Part shown: one piece after another, positions 7,643 to 16,664 of the stretch
How the letters are laid out: each line of letters starts with the position of its first letter
Numbering within the stretch: position 1 is the first letter of the stretch
Source: UBA8752 sp042095055
GTDB lineage: Bacteria > Bacteroidota > Bacteroidia > Flavobacteriales_D > Sanyastnellaceae
Assembly: GCA_042095055.1 (NCBI GenBank)
Contig: JBELBZ010000003.1
Span: forward strand, 1-64,000
Direction: 5' to 3'
DNA: 64,000 nt
Program-made: the position numbers and the translations under genes
Notes under the pieces: model-generated
The model's database searches: none
The model's input: the letters and a program-made list of their open reading frames with translations, nothing else
What the model was told of the DNA's origin: nothing

Positions 7643-9459
7643 CCATGCAAAAACCCGCCTTGCACTGGCTCAAGAAATGGGCACTGTGGCTGATGAAGTG
7701 GCCGCGGATTCAACAAATCTGGCGCGGTGGTCTGGGGCCATCCAACGTGGTCTTCCTCTTGGCCGCTTTGATAGGAATCATCGCTGGACTGTTGGCGGTA
7801 TTTCTCAAAAATGGGATAGGCTGGTTGCGACAATTGCCCTGGATTTCAGGAGGTGACCAAGGTTGGGAAATCCGTTTTGTTTTGCCCACCATTGGCCTGG
7901 TATTGACCCATGTACTGGTCCGGCAAGTCTTTTCGGACCGGCATCCAGGGCCGGGCATTCCAGCCACTCTGCACGCCATCTCACGGATGCGAGCGAGGAT
8001 TTCGCGCATGTCCATGATCAGCCCCGTTTCTGCGTCTTTCATCACGGTGGGTTTTGGTGGAAGTGCGGGGCTTGAGGCTCCGACCGTGCAAAGCAGCGCC
8101 GCCTTTGCCAGCGAAGCTGCTGAGCGGTTCAACCTCGATTACCGACACCGCTTGGTGCTGATTGGATGCGCTGCCACAGCATCCCTCGCCGCCATGTTCA
8201 GCGCACCATTGGCCGCCATCGTATTTGCAGTTGAAGTGATCATGATTGACATGACGACTGCGAGCTTGGTGCCCTTGCTCATTGCCTCCCTTTCGGCGCT
8301 GTTGACCACCACCTTGTTTATCGACCCCGAGGAACTGGTTCAGGCAGGCCGAAACCTGCCAGAATGGGATGGGACATTCATGGCTTTTGTGCCCTTTGCC
8401 ATACTCTGCGGACTGGCCTCTGTTTGGTTCAGTGCGGTTTACCGGGGCGCGGGAAGGGCGATGCGCCGGTTCCGTCACCCTGGCGCACGCATTCTGGTCG
8501 CTGGCTTGCTGATCGGCTCGGTGCTGGTGGCTTTTCCTTCCCTCTATGGCGAAGGGTTTGAAATCATCAATGACCTGCTCAGGGGCCGCATGGGCCGGCT
8601 TGATCCCACTCAACGCGTGCACTTTATTCCGGACAACACCCTGAGAATGGTGGCTGTTTTGGGGGTGCTCTGGCTGTGCAAACCCGCATTGACAGGGCTT
8701 ACCGTGGGAGCTGGAGGTGTTGGCGGGATCTTTGCGCCCGCCTTGTTTAGCGGAGCGGTTCTCGGCGCCCTGTATTTGGGGGTCACTGATCTGGTATTTC
8801 CAAGCTGGCACCTGATTGGTGGGCACTTTGTACTCGCCGGTATGGCGGGGCTGATGGCCGGGATTTTGAGGGCGCCCTTGACCGCCATTTTTCTCGCCGC
8901 TGAGGCCAGTGGCGGATACGACCTGTTCATCCCGCTGATGGTCACCAGTGCCATTGCTTTTCAAACTGCACGCTGGATGCGCCCCAACAGCATCTATACC
9001 GAGGAATTGGCGGAGCGTGGGGAACTGATCACCCACGACAAAGACAAAGCCGTATTGACGCTCATGAAACTCGCCGATGAGGTAGAGGAAGATTTCGATG
9101 CTGTTCGCCCTGAGATGAGCCTGGGCGAACTCGTCGAGGTGGTGGCCAAAAGCCGGCGCAACATCCACCCCGTGCTCGATCCGCAAGGCCGGCTCGTGGG
9201 CATAGTTCCACTCGAAGAAATCCGTGGGGTCATGTTTGACCGCGACCGGTACTTAGATTTTACCGTGCAGGACCTGATGGTCGTTCCCGCAGCCACCCTT
9301 GACCTCTCTGACCACATGGACCAGGTCATGTCCAAATTCGACCGGACACAAGCTTGGAATTTGCCCGTCCTCCAATCCGGACGGTACGTAGGGTTCGTGA
9401 GCAGATCCAAGCTTTTTGGCGCCTACCGCAATTGGCTGCAAGCCGTATCTGAGGAATAA
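7639..9459 (+). CDS. ClC-family chloride channel/transporter with CBS domains
   Basis: 606-residue membrane protein with many hydrophobic helices followed by a CBS-domain pair (about 470-600). ClC signatures are PGPGIP (about 103-108), GSAGLEAP with gating glutamate Glu146, FSAPLA and GGIFAPAL, which line the anion path. At the position of the inner proton glutamate of exchangers (after Glu199) it has Val200, as in channel-type ClCs. It starts at the ATGA overlap with the phosphatase stop (7639-7642); a second ATG lies at 7645. Co-transcription with the phosphatase suggests a shared physiological trigger such as osmotic or pH stress, which is inference. Confidence 0.92.
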   Translation: MTMQKPALHWLKKWALWLMKWPRIQQIWRGGLGPSNVVFLLAALIGIIAGLLAVFLKNGIGWLRQLPWISGGDQGWEIRFVLPTIGLVLTHVLVRQVFSDRHPGPGIPATLHAISRMRARISRMSMISPVSASFITVGFGGSAGLEAPTVQSSAAFASEAAERFNLDYRHRLVLIGCAATASLAAMFSAPLAAIVFAVEVIMIDMTTASLVPLLIASLSALLTTTLFIDPEELVQAGRNLPEWDGTFMAFVPFAILCGLASVWFSAVYRGAGRAMRRFRHPGARILVAGLLIGSVLVAFPSLYGEGFEIINDLLRGRMGRLDPTQRVHFIPDNTLRMVAVLGVLWLCKPALTGLTVGAGGVGGIFAPALFSGAVLGALYLGVTDLVFPSWHLIGGHFVLAGMAGLMAGILRAPLTAIFLAAEASGGYDLFIPLMVTSAIAFQTARWMRPNSIYTEELAERGELITHDKDKAVLTLMKLADEVEEDFDAVRPEMSLGELVEVVAKSRRNIHPVLDPQGRLVGIVPLEEIRGVMFDRDRYLDFTVQDLMVVPAATLDLSDHMDQVMSKFDRTQAWNLPVLQSGRYVGFVSRSKLFGAYRNWLQAVSEE

Positions 9460-9578
9460 CACAGCTCTCCGCGCTGTATTTCCCAAAATGACAAGGGTCA
9501 TCGCTTCACAAATCGATGGTCATTTCCAAAACGCAAGAACGGGGTCTCTTTTGGCCTGTACTCAAAGTTCTTGCCGCT

Positions 9579-10976
9579 ATGACACATTTCCATCCGTCCC
9601 ATGTATTCAGCGCGACCGCATTTGTCGTCTCCACCGTTGTGTTGTTGACCTCCTGCAACCCAAGCAATGCGGTTAACCCCGCACCGGTAGACAAAGACTT
9701 CCAAATGTTGGCCACGATCATCGACGCCCTCGGCCAGCAGGGGTACAGTCAACTTCACATGCCCGACCCCCATGATTTGGACGCCATCCCTCAAGACCCC
9801 AACAATCCCTTGACCTCTCAAAAAGTGTCACTCGGGCGCATGTTGTTCCACGAGACGGCGCTGGGCTTGGGGGCAGAAGAGGAAAGCGGAATGGGCACTT
9901 ACAGCTGCGCCAGTTGTCACCATGCTTCTGCGGGCTTTCAAGCAGGCATACAACAAGGATTGGGCGACGGTGGTGTGGGCTTCGGCATCCGCGGTGAAGG
10001 ACGGGAGATCTCCCCCGATTATGACCCCGATGACATCGATCGCCAGCCGATGAGGACCCCCACAGCCATGAATGGGGCTTTCACTCCCGTCACGCTTTGG
10101 AACGGTCAATTCGGCGCCCATGGACCCAATGTGGGTACAGAATCACTTTGGACTGAAGGCACTCCGCTTGCGATCAACGCCTTGGGCTACCTCGGGCTCG
10201 AGACCCAGGCGATTGCAGGCCTGACGGTGCACAGAATGGCCCCCACCCCAGCCTTCTTCGACCATCTGCCAGGCTACACCGCGTTGTTCGATGCTGCCTT
10301 TCCCGAAGTGGCCGAGGACAACCGCTACAGCACAGAGATGGCAGGCCTTGCCATCGCCGCTTATGAACGGACGATCATGTCCAATGAATCTCCATTTCAG
10401 CGGTGGTTAAACGGCGAACACTCCGCCATGACTCCGCAACAAAAAGACGGGGCTATGGTGTTCTTTGGAGCGGCCCAGTGCGGGACCTGCCACAACGGAC
10501 CGGCGCTTACGGACGGAGGATTTCATGCCATCGGAATGTCCGACATGCCCAGCAACAGCGTCCTCGATGCCAATGTTGACGATTACGGCATGTCCAGCGA
10601 AGATGCCGCTTTGGGCCGTGGCGGTTTCACGGGAGCAGAAGGCGACAAGTATGCCTTCAAAACCCCCCAGCTCTACAACCTCCTCGACAGCCGTTTCTAT
10701 GGCCATGGAGGCACATACTACACTTTGGAAGAGGTCATCGATTACAAGTTGGCGGGTGTGTCGGACAAGCCCGAAGTCGCCCCCTACTTGTCTCACGACT
10801 TCGATGCCATTGAAATCACCGAAGAACAACACGACAACCTGCACCGCTTCTTGGCAAGGGCATTGTACGATCCGTCACTGGACCGCTATGCCCCGGGCAA
10901 TACGCTCAGCGGAAACTGCTTCCCAAACAACGATGCACAGTCCTCCGTAGACTTGGGCTGCGACGCCCCGCTATAA
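9579..10976 (+). CDS. di-haem cytochrome c peroxidase / MauG-family lipoprotein
   Basis: A start at 9579 gives a lipoprotein signal (VVLLTSC, lipid cysteine 26); an in-frame ATG at 9516 is possible. Two CXXCH sites, CASCH at 110-114 and CGTCH near 300, bind two c-type haems, and the block LGRMLFHE before the first is typical of this family. Members reduce hydrogen peroxide or oxidise other substrates in the periplasm; MauG-type proteins modify other proteins. At about 465 residues it is longer than a minimal peroxidase. It follows the ClC gene by 119 bases and is tail to tail with the metalloprotease gene, so it is probably a separate unit. Confidence 0.88.
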   Translation: MTHFHPSHVFSATAFVVSTVVLLTSCNPSNAVNPAPVDKDFQMLATIIDALGQQGYSQLHMPDPHDLDAIPQDPNNPLTSQKVSLGRMLFHETALGLGAEEESGMGTYSCASCHHASAGFQAGIQQGLGDGGVGFGIRGEGREISPDYDPDDIDRQPMRTPTAMNGAFTPVTLWNGQFGAHGPNVGTESLWTEGTPLAINALGYLGLETQAIAGLTVHRMAPTPAFFDHLPGYTALFDAAFPEVAEDNRYSTEMAGLAIAAYERTIMSNESPFQRWLNGEHSAMTPQQKDGAMVFFGAAQCGTCHNGPALTDGGFHAIGMSDMPSNSVLDANVDDYGMSSEDAALGRGGFTGAEGDKYAFKTPQLYNLLDSRFYGHGGTYYTLEEVIDYKLAGVSDKPEVAPYLSHDFDAIEITEEQHDNLHRFLARALYDPSLDRYAPGNTLSGNCFPNNDAQSSVDLGCDAPL

Positions 10977-11001
10977 ACGAGAAAGGAACTTAGGGCTGCG
11001 A

Positions 11002-13098
11002 TCAACGCAACACCAGGAGTCGCTGGACCGTGCGCTGGTTCTCAGAAATCAAACCAATGAAGTGCACCCCTGGTGCCAAGCCATTGAGTGCGACCTGACG
11101 CCCGCCATTTCCAAGCAACTTCTCCTGGTAAACCAGCCTTCCAGCAGCATCACGGACCTCCAGTTCGGCGTCGCTGCCGGGCCAGAAAGCCGCTACGGTA
11201 GCCTGGCCTTCGCTGGGGTTTGGAAACACATCAAGGGACAGGCCTCTTGAGGAAATGCCCTCATCCAACGACTGCACATTGCCCAATGAATCCACGCCGT
11301 AGACATTGATGTCGTCCAAGAAAACATTGTTGCCTCCCTTCGACTCGAACTCAAAGCGCACCCTCAAATTGGGCACCATATAAATGTCATTGGTGACCTC
11401 TTCAATGTGCCCTGTCCATTCGTCTGTACCCGATGGATAGAAATTTCCGCCGTGGTCTTCGGCTGTAGGCAGGTCGATGATGCCGCGGTGGAATTGGCGG
11501 GTGTTCCATGTGTCCCCGCAATCCTTGCTGACCTGCAGCTTGAGCCTGTCGTCCGTCTCACCTGTTGTGCGGTGGCTGTATGCGTATTTGTAGGAGATGA
11601 AGAGGCTCGCCATACCAGCGGCATCATAGGTGGTAGATGTGACGCGGGTGATCTCTCCCCCTTCGTTTTGGCGGTTGCGCACGTACAATGACCGCGCACC
11701 AGAGTAGCCCGTGGTCTCTCGAATCTGCCATGCCTGTCCATCCAGCGTCTGCACCTCCCATTGGCCTTCGCTCCATGGGCCTGTTGCAGATTCGAAACCC
11801 TCAACCAGAGGAGAGGGCAGCATTCCATCATCCAAAACCCGGATGACAACAGGGTCTTGAGAAGTCACCGACCCGGACTCGTTTGAGACCGTCAAATACA
11901 CTTCAAATTCTCCTGCTTCTGAAAAAACATGCGCAGGGTTTTGCTCCAACTCCGAGGTGCCCTCAAGGGTGGTGCCATCTCCGAAGTCCCAAGACCAGCC
12001 TGTGATACCAAAGAAGCTGGCGTCAACAAACTGCACAGGATTGCCCAAACACACCTCATTGCGGTCCACGGTGAATTCTGCGCGGCAGAGCAGCTCCTCC
12101 TCGAGCACACCGGTGTCTTCCATGTTCTGAGGCGTCCACAATTCATCGCGGTCCGCGGTGCTGTTGTTGAGTGCTGCCCGCATTCTCGCGCGCTGTCCCA
12201 AGGTGTACATCCTGCTGCAGTAGCTGTACTCCATGTAATTCTGTACGTTGTCCAACGACCCACAGGTCGTGCGCTCTGGGTCGCAAAAACCGACGGGACT
12301 GCCCAAGCAAAGCGGGGTGTCCTCCACGCCGTCATCCACCTCACAGTTGTCCTCTTCGTTGGGATTGTTGGAGCTTCCCCAAGTATGGGGGAGGTTGAGC
12401 CAATGTCCACATTCGTGGGTCAATGTGCGGCTCCGGTAGGCATTGCTGGTGCCAATGCTGCCCACATAATCGTGCTTCAATACGATGCCATCGGTGTTCG
12501 CCCCCCAATCTGAAGGGTAGTTGGTGTAACCGGCCGCCCCTGCAGCACTGGCTGCCACGTAAACGTTCATATAGCTGTCTCTTGGCCAATGGATGAGTTG
12601 CTTCATCTCATTGTTGCCCTCATAGGTCAGTGCATCCTGCAGCCTGTTGATTCCCGAATGGCAATTGCCTTGGGGGTCCCTTTTGGCCAGCCTGAACTCG
12701 ACATCAATGTCCGCGGCGATGTCCACGAAACCCGCGACAATCTGTCCCGTGTCGGCATTGAGCTTCCGAAAATCTGCATTCAGGATTTCCATGGCATCGA
12801 AAATCTGCGCATCGCTGATGTTCTCTTCACCGTTGTCATGGATCACATGAAACACCACGGGGATGATGTAGAGGTCGCTGTCCTGGGCGCCCCTCTCGAG
12901 TACCGCTTGCGCCGAAGCCCGCGCGGACTGTTCGTCTGCCTCACGCTGTGCTGCGGCACCTGGATGGGCCGCATCAAAATCAGCCTGAGCCCCCGGTTGA
13001 CCGCAGGGAAGCGGCTCTTGGGCGTTTACCATCAAACCCACCGAAGTGAGCATCATCAAAGCCGCGAGAGGCTTAACAGCGGAAAAGAAGTTCATCAT
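11002..13098 (-). CDS. secreted M43 (pappalysin-like) zinc metalloprotease with PKD and T9SS sorting domain
   Basis: 698-residue secreted protein starting MMNFFSAV with a signal peptide ending VNAQ; in-frame codons upstream of 13098 do not give a better signal. The catalytic motif HECGHWLNLPH (His228, His232, His238) is the extended zinc site of the M43 family, followed by the Met-turn block QNYMEYS. After it come a PKD domain (WSWDFGDGT), a beta-sandwich module and a C-terminal T9SS type A sorting domain (VFPNPSEGQ, LAPGVHFIG). It is therefore exported across the outer membrane by the type IX system and probably degrades extracellular protein. It is divergent from the rhodanese gene. Confidence 0.93.
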   Translation of the reverse strand: MMNFFSAVKPLAALMMLTSVGLMVNAQEPLPCGQPGAQADFDAAHPGAAAQREADEQSARASAQAVLERGAQDSDLYIIPVVFHVIHDNGEENISDAQIFDAMEILNADFRKLNADTGQIVAGFVDIAADIDVEFRLAKRDPQGNCHSGINRLQDALTYEGNNEMKQLIHWPRDSYMNVYVAASAAGAAGYTNYPSDWGANTDGIVLKHDYVGSIGTSNAYRSRTLTHECGHWLNLPHTWGSSNNPNEEDNCEVDDGVEDTPLCLGSPVGFCDPERTTCGSLDNVQNYMEYSYCSRMYTLGQRARMRAALNNSTADRDELWTPQNMEDTGVLEEELLCRAEFTVDRNEVCLGNPVQFVDASFFGITGWSWDFGDGTTLEGTSELEQNPAHVFSEAGEFEVYLTVSNESGSVTSQDPVVIRVLDDGMLPSPLVEGFESATGPWSEGQWEVQTLDGQAWQIRETTGYSGARSLYVRNRQNEGGEITRVTSTTYDAAGMASLFISYKYAYSHRTTGETDDRLKLQVSKDCGDTWNTRQFHRGIIDLPTAEDHGGNFYPSGTDEWTGHIEEVTNDIYMVPNLRVRFEFESKGGNNVFLDDINVYGVDSLGNVQSLDEGISSRGLSLDVFPNPSEGQATVAAFWPGSDAELEVRDAAGRLVYQEKLLGNGGRQVALNGLAPGVHFIGLISENQRTVQRLLVLR

Positions 13099-13205
13099 GT
13101 GCTTGCAGGCTTGACAAGTTAAGTCCAAGAACAGTCGGCTGGAGCAGAACTTTCCGCTGCACGACGATTCCGGGGAATAAACGCACAAGACGTTAGTTTT
13201 GGCGC

Positions 13206-13700
13206 ATGGCCCAGTTTCGTCCCGTATTTTCTCTCCATTGCACCTTCTTGGCGGCCATTCTGGCCTTGATTTCCATCGAAGGTGCTGGCTGCTCATCCGC
13301 CAAAAGCCCAACAGACCCCCCCAGTTCTGTGGTGGACCAAGGCGCAAAAGTGGCCCGCGACATCAGCGATACTGAGCTCATCGGACTGATCGCCCAGCGC
13401 AACGACCTGCTGCTCATTGATGTACGTACCGACAAAGAATGGGATGCTGGCCACATTGAAGGAGCCTGCTTCTTGGACTTTCTCGAAGACGACTTCAAGC
13501 CGCGGGCAGAAGCCCTGCCCAAAAACCGACCCATCGCTGTGTATTGTGCCGCCGGCGGACGCAGTGAAGACGCCATGAAGCTGCTGGAAAAAGCCGGATT
13601 CGGAGAAATCTACAATCTGCGCAATGGCTTTTACGGCTGGGAAGATGCCGGTCGGCCTGTGTCCAATGCAGCTCCAATTCCCTTGCCCACAAAAGAGTGA
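13206..13700 (+). CDS. rhodanese-like lipoprotein (sulfurtransferase fold)
   Basis: 164 residues. A signal peptide ends in EGAGC (Cys29), a plausible though imperfect lipobox, predicting a periplasm-facing lipoprotein. The rhodanese domain spans about 50-155: LLLIDVRTDKEWDAGHIEGA, the catalytic loop CAAGGRS with Cys114, and YNLRNGFYGWE at the end. The cysteine loop can carry a persulfide, so activity in sulfur transfer or redox is possible; the substrate is unknown. It converges with gldH across a small hairpin at 13701-13717. Confidence 0.85.
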   Translation: MAQFRPVFSLHCTFLAAILALISIEGAGCSSAKSPTDPPSSVVDQGAKVARDISDTELIGLIAQRNDLLLIDVRTDKEWDAGHIEGACFLDFLEDDFKPRAEALPKNRPIAVYCAAGGRSEDAMKLLEKAGFGEIYNLRNGFYGWEDAGRPVSNAAPIPLPTKE

Positions 13701-13717
13701 GGCGCACGGCGCCTTTT
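13701..13717 (+). terminator. small GC hairpin with T-tract between rhodanese and gldH
   Basis: GGCGC (13701-13705) and GCGCC (13709-13713) pair around a 3-base loop and are followed by TTTT. It starts at the base after the rhodanese stop. It fits a short intrinsic terminator on the plus strand; the 5-bp stem makes this a moderate call. Confidence 0.45.
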
Positions 13718-14192
13718 AAGGCTGCGAGCGGTCGAACATGGCGAATCTGATGTCGCTGAGTCCGGGCAGAGGATCGCGCCGCATGGCGTGCACAATGTCC
13801 AAGGTGTAGCGGCCTTCCAAAGGAAAAGCCACGCCTTTTTTGTAGCCAATGCGGTGGTCTACCCATTCGCTCCCCGTCCCATACCATTGGCCATCGGGGC
13901 CCGCCAGTGGGCACGACAATGTGTCCGTCAAAGTCCGTCCATTGGGGTAGGTCAAGCGCACGAACAAATAGAGGTTCGAGAAGGGGTATTGCTGGTTGTG
14001 GCGAAGTCCTATTTGGAGGTCGTGACGGTGTTCAGGTTCGTTGACTTCGAATGTCAATTGCACCGTATCCTGAGCAGACCACCCCGCAGGATCGACCAAT
14101 GCTGCATCGGATGCCACCGGTCCCGGACCACACCCGGACCACACCAACATCGCGGTGAAGACACCGACGGCCGTGTTCAGGACCTTGCTCAT
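13716..14192 (-). CDS. gldH: gliding motility lipoprotein GldH
   Basis: 158 residues with a lipoprotein signal (AMLVWSGC). The body shows the GldH pattern: QQYPFSNLYLFVRL, PNGRTLTDTLSCPLA, DGQWYGTG and IRFAMFD near the end. GldH is a lipoprotein needed for gliding in Flavobacterium and linked to stability of the gliding/T9SS machinery. Its start overlaps the ricT stop by 4 bases, the usual Bacteroidota neighbourhood. Together with T9SS tails elsewhere in the window it supports a functioning T9SS in this organism, although the core gld/por genes lie outside. Confidence 0.88.
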   Translation of the reverse strand: MSKVLNTAVGVFTAMLVWSGCGPGPVASDAALVDPAGWSAQDTVQLTFEVNEPEHRHDLQIGLRHNQQYPFSNLYLFVRLTYPNGRTLTDTLSCPLAGPDGQWYGTGSEWVDHRIGYKKGVAFPLEGRYTLDIVHAMRRDPLPGLSDIRFAMFDRSQP

Positions 14193-15439
14193 CCCTTGGG
14201 CGCAGAGCCTCGGCCCTTGCGGCGCTTGTTGCGGCGCTTCCCTCCTCCACTTTGGTTGGATTGTGGCTTTCCGCTTGAAGCTCCTTGAGGCTGTGAATCG
14301 CTTCTCCGGCCGCGTCCCCGACCGCCTTTTCTCCTCTGGCCTCCTTTGTTGTCAAACCGTTTTAAATCGTCCTGACCAACGACATCCCCGTAAAGTGCAT
14401 CTTCTGGATTGGCCTCTTCTTGGATCGCGAATTTCTGGAGGTCATCCGGCTTCTCTCCGCGCTCATTCATCTCCATGATGTGGCGGACATCCTCCAACCC
14501 GATGGGCACCGGAGAAGCACTTGGGTCATCGAAATACTGGAACCACATCCGGCCACCAAAAATGTCGGTCTTAAAGTGGCCAGCCTTGCCCTTTCGCGTC
14601 ATCAATTTTGTGCTGGGCGGAGGGAACTTTGCAACGGCCTCTTTGTACTGATCCAACTCAAAATTCAAGCAGCACTTCAGCTTGCCGCATTGGCCTGCCA
14701 GTTTTTGAGGGTTGAGCGACAATTGCTGATACCGGGCGGCCCCTGTAGACACGCTCCGGAAGTCTGTCAGCCAGGTAGAGCAACACAACTCCCGTCCACA
14801 CACCCCAATGCCCCCGAGCCTTGCCGACTCCTGTCGGGCCCCGATTTGGCGCATCTCGATGCGGACTTTAAAGGCCGAAGCCAAAGCGCGCACCAATTCC
14901 CTAAAGTCCACACGCTGCTCTGCGGTGTAATAAAACGTGCATTTGGTACCGTCTCCCTGAAACTCAACGTCTCCGAGCTTCATATCCAACTTGTGCTCGG
15001 CCACGATCAGCCGGGCTTGGGACAAGGTTTCATCCTCGCGGTTGCGGGCGGCCTGCCAGGCTGTGATGTCATTCATGTCCGCTTTGCGGACCACTTTTCG
15101 GATTTCGTGCGTGTCTTTGACCCGCTTGGCCTTCATCTGAGCCCGCACAAGTTCGCCGGTCAATGAAACGATGCCCATGTCTTCACCGGGCACTGCATCG
15201 ACGACGGCGACATCCCCTGTCTGGACCCTTCTCCCCTGACCGATGCGGAAAAAGCCCTTCCGGTTGCGCTTGAAACGCACTTCCACGATGTCAAATGCGC
15301 GCTGTCCTTCGGGAATGGGGACGCCTTCGAGCCAATCGAATACGGTCATGACATCGCAGCCACAATTGCCACAATTGCCATTGGATCGACAGCCCATGGG
15401 CTTGCCGTCCGGTCCCTTCTTGCATGAGGCACATCCCAT
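14189..15439 (-). CDS. ricT: PSP1/RicT (YaaT) family regulatory protein
   Basis: 416 residues. A Cys-rich N-terminus (CASCKKG, CRSNGNCGNCGC) precedes the PSP1 core, which contains the block GGIGVCGRELCCS and later GKLKCCLNFE, cysteines that in RicT help bind iron-sulfur clusters. The C-terminal tail is low-complexity and basic (RRKGGRGRGRRSD). In Bacillus, RicT (YaaT) works with RicA/RicF in RNA processing; in Bacteroidota the partner set is unclear. Its position between holB and gldH is the conserved arrangement. Confidence 0.88.
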   Translation of the reverse strand: MGCASCKKGPDGKPMGCRSNGNCGNCGCDVMTVFDWLEGVPIPEGQRAFDIVEVRFKRNRKGFFRIGQGRRVQTGDVAVVDAVPGEDMGIVSLTGELVRAQMKAKRVKDTHEIRKVVRKADMNDITAWQAARNREDETLSQARLIVAEHKLDMKLGDVEFQGDGTKCTFYYTAEQRVDFRELVRALASAFKVRIEMRQIGARQESARLGGIGVCGRELCCSTWLTDFRSVSTGAARYQQLSLNPQKLAGQCGKLKCCLNFELDQYKEAVAKFPPPSTKLMTRKGKAGHFKTDIFGGRMWFQYFDDPSASPVPIGLEDVRHIMEMNERGEKPDDLQKFAIQEEANPEDALYGDVVGQDDLKRFDNKGGQRRKGGRGRGRRSDSQPQGASSGKPQSNQSGGGKRRNKRRKGRGSAPKG

Positions 15440-15511
15440 CTTCTCTCTCGTTCGTCAATGCCCGAAAACAATCCCGGGCTCGACCCGAATATAACGCGCT
15501 CCGGCGAGCGC

Positions 15512-16645
15512 CTATCGCGGCCGATGGAGAAGTTCCATCATGCGCATGCTCAAATCCAGAAAAACTGTTCTCCCGTATACGTTGCCCGAAATATCGCGCA
15601 GTGCCTTTTCCAGTTCTGCCTGCATGTCGGCCACATTTCCGTGGTGGATATAGGCGGCAAATTTCTCGGCGAACCCGCGCTCCGAAGCACGAAGCCGCAC
15701 AGCTGAAGCCGCTCCATAATTGCCCACAATACACTGACGAACCATGTGCAAGGCGTACAAAAGGAATTGCTTCTGGCTTTCCCTGCCCAGGTCGTGGAAT
15801 GCATCGGCCAAACCAGCGGATTTGCGTCCATCCCTCGCAAAGGTGGTGCGCATCCAATCCACGTACATGGCAAACTCACCTGCTGCATCTTCCCGCACCA
15901 ACCTCCTCGCCCTCGCCAGGTCTCCTTCACACAGCCCAACGGCATCTTCAACCTGCTCTCCTGCGGCCCCCGACCCCTTTAACCAACGTGCCACTTCTTC
16001 ATCCCCAACAGGAGGAATAGGCACAATCTGGGTGCGGCTCAAAATGGTGGCCAAGATGTTCTCAGTGTTGTCGGCCAAGAGGATGAAGACGGTTTTTGCC
16101 GGCGGCTCCTCGATGACCTTGAGCAGTTTATTGGCGGTGTCCGTCCGCATCGATTGCGCGCCCCAAATGACCTGCACCTTCCAGCCTCCAGCGTGCGCTG
16201 TGAGGGAAAGCCGACGCAAGATGTCGGAAGCCTCGTGCACCGAAATGAAGGGCTGCTTGTTGCCGAGGGCCATGCGGTCGCGCAGGTCCACCATGTCGAA
16301 GTGGGGCCCTTGTTCTATCAACAGCGTGCGCCAAGTGCCCAGCTGATCGGCACTCAAAGCCTTGTCTTTGCCCGGCGGTTTTACCACCGGGAAAGTGAAG
16401 TGAAGGTCCGGGTGTTGCAGCTGATCATGCTGTTGGCAAGCGGGGCAACTGCCGCAGGGCCGCTCTGGCCCCTTTGAGGTGCAATGGAGCCTCCGGGCAA
16501 GGGCCAAAGCCAAGGCCAAACCTCCCCGTCCTGCAGGGCCCGTGAACAACATGGCATGGGCCAGCGTTCCGCGGTCGGCGCGGTCCGCCAATCGAGCGGC
16601 CAGGGCTTCCTGGCCTATGGGCCCGCGGATCATGTGCACTTCCAT
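15512..16645 (-). CDS. holB: DNA polymerase III subunit delta'
   Basis: 377 residues from the ATG at 16645 (MEVHMIRG); the frame is open further upstream but that part overlaps the TonB receptor gene. AAA+ clamp-loader fold: AHAMLFTGPAGRGG at the P-loop position (no GK[ST], as in many delta' subunits), a zinc module with CGSCPAC, the block KVQVIWGAQSM, and KLLKVIEEPPAKTVFILLA with sensor-1 region SRTQ. It helps load the beta clamp. The next gene downstream is ricT, as in many genomes. Confidence 0.9.
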   Translation of the reverse strand: MEVHMIRGPIGQEALAARLADRADRGTLAHAMLFTGPAGRGGLALALALARRLHCTSKGPERPCGSCPACQQHDQLQHPDLHFTFPVVKPPGKDKALSADQLGTWRTLLIEQGPHFDMVDLRDRMALGNKQPFISVHEASDILRRLSLTAHAGGWKVQVIWGAQSMRTDTANKLLKVIEEPPAKTVFILLADNTENILATILSRTQIVPIPPVGDEEVARWLKGSGAAGEQVEDAVGLCEGDLARARRLVREDAAGEFAMYVDWMRTTFARDGRKSAGLADAFHDLGRESQKQFLLYALHMVRQCIVGNYGAASAVRLRASERGFAEKFAAYIHHGNVADMQAELEKALRDISGNVYGRTVFLDLSMRMMELLHRPR

Positions 16646-16664
16646 GCCCCGAAGATAGCGGGGT

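Noticed and set aside
7981..9186. Long open frame on the minus strand opposite the ClC gene (about 400 codons)
   Set aside because: It has no recognisable motif and lies wholly opposite a well-supported gene; high GC makes such frames common.
13194..13201. Perfect TAnnTTTG promoter element just before the rhodanese gene
   Set aside because: It ends 4 bases before the ATG, which would require leaderless or internal initiation, and no TTG lies 17-23 bases upstream.
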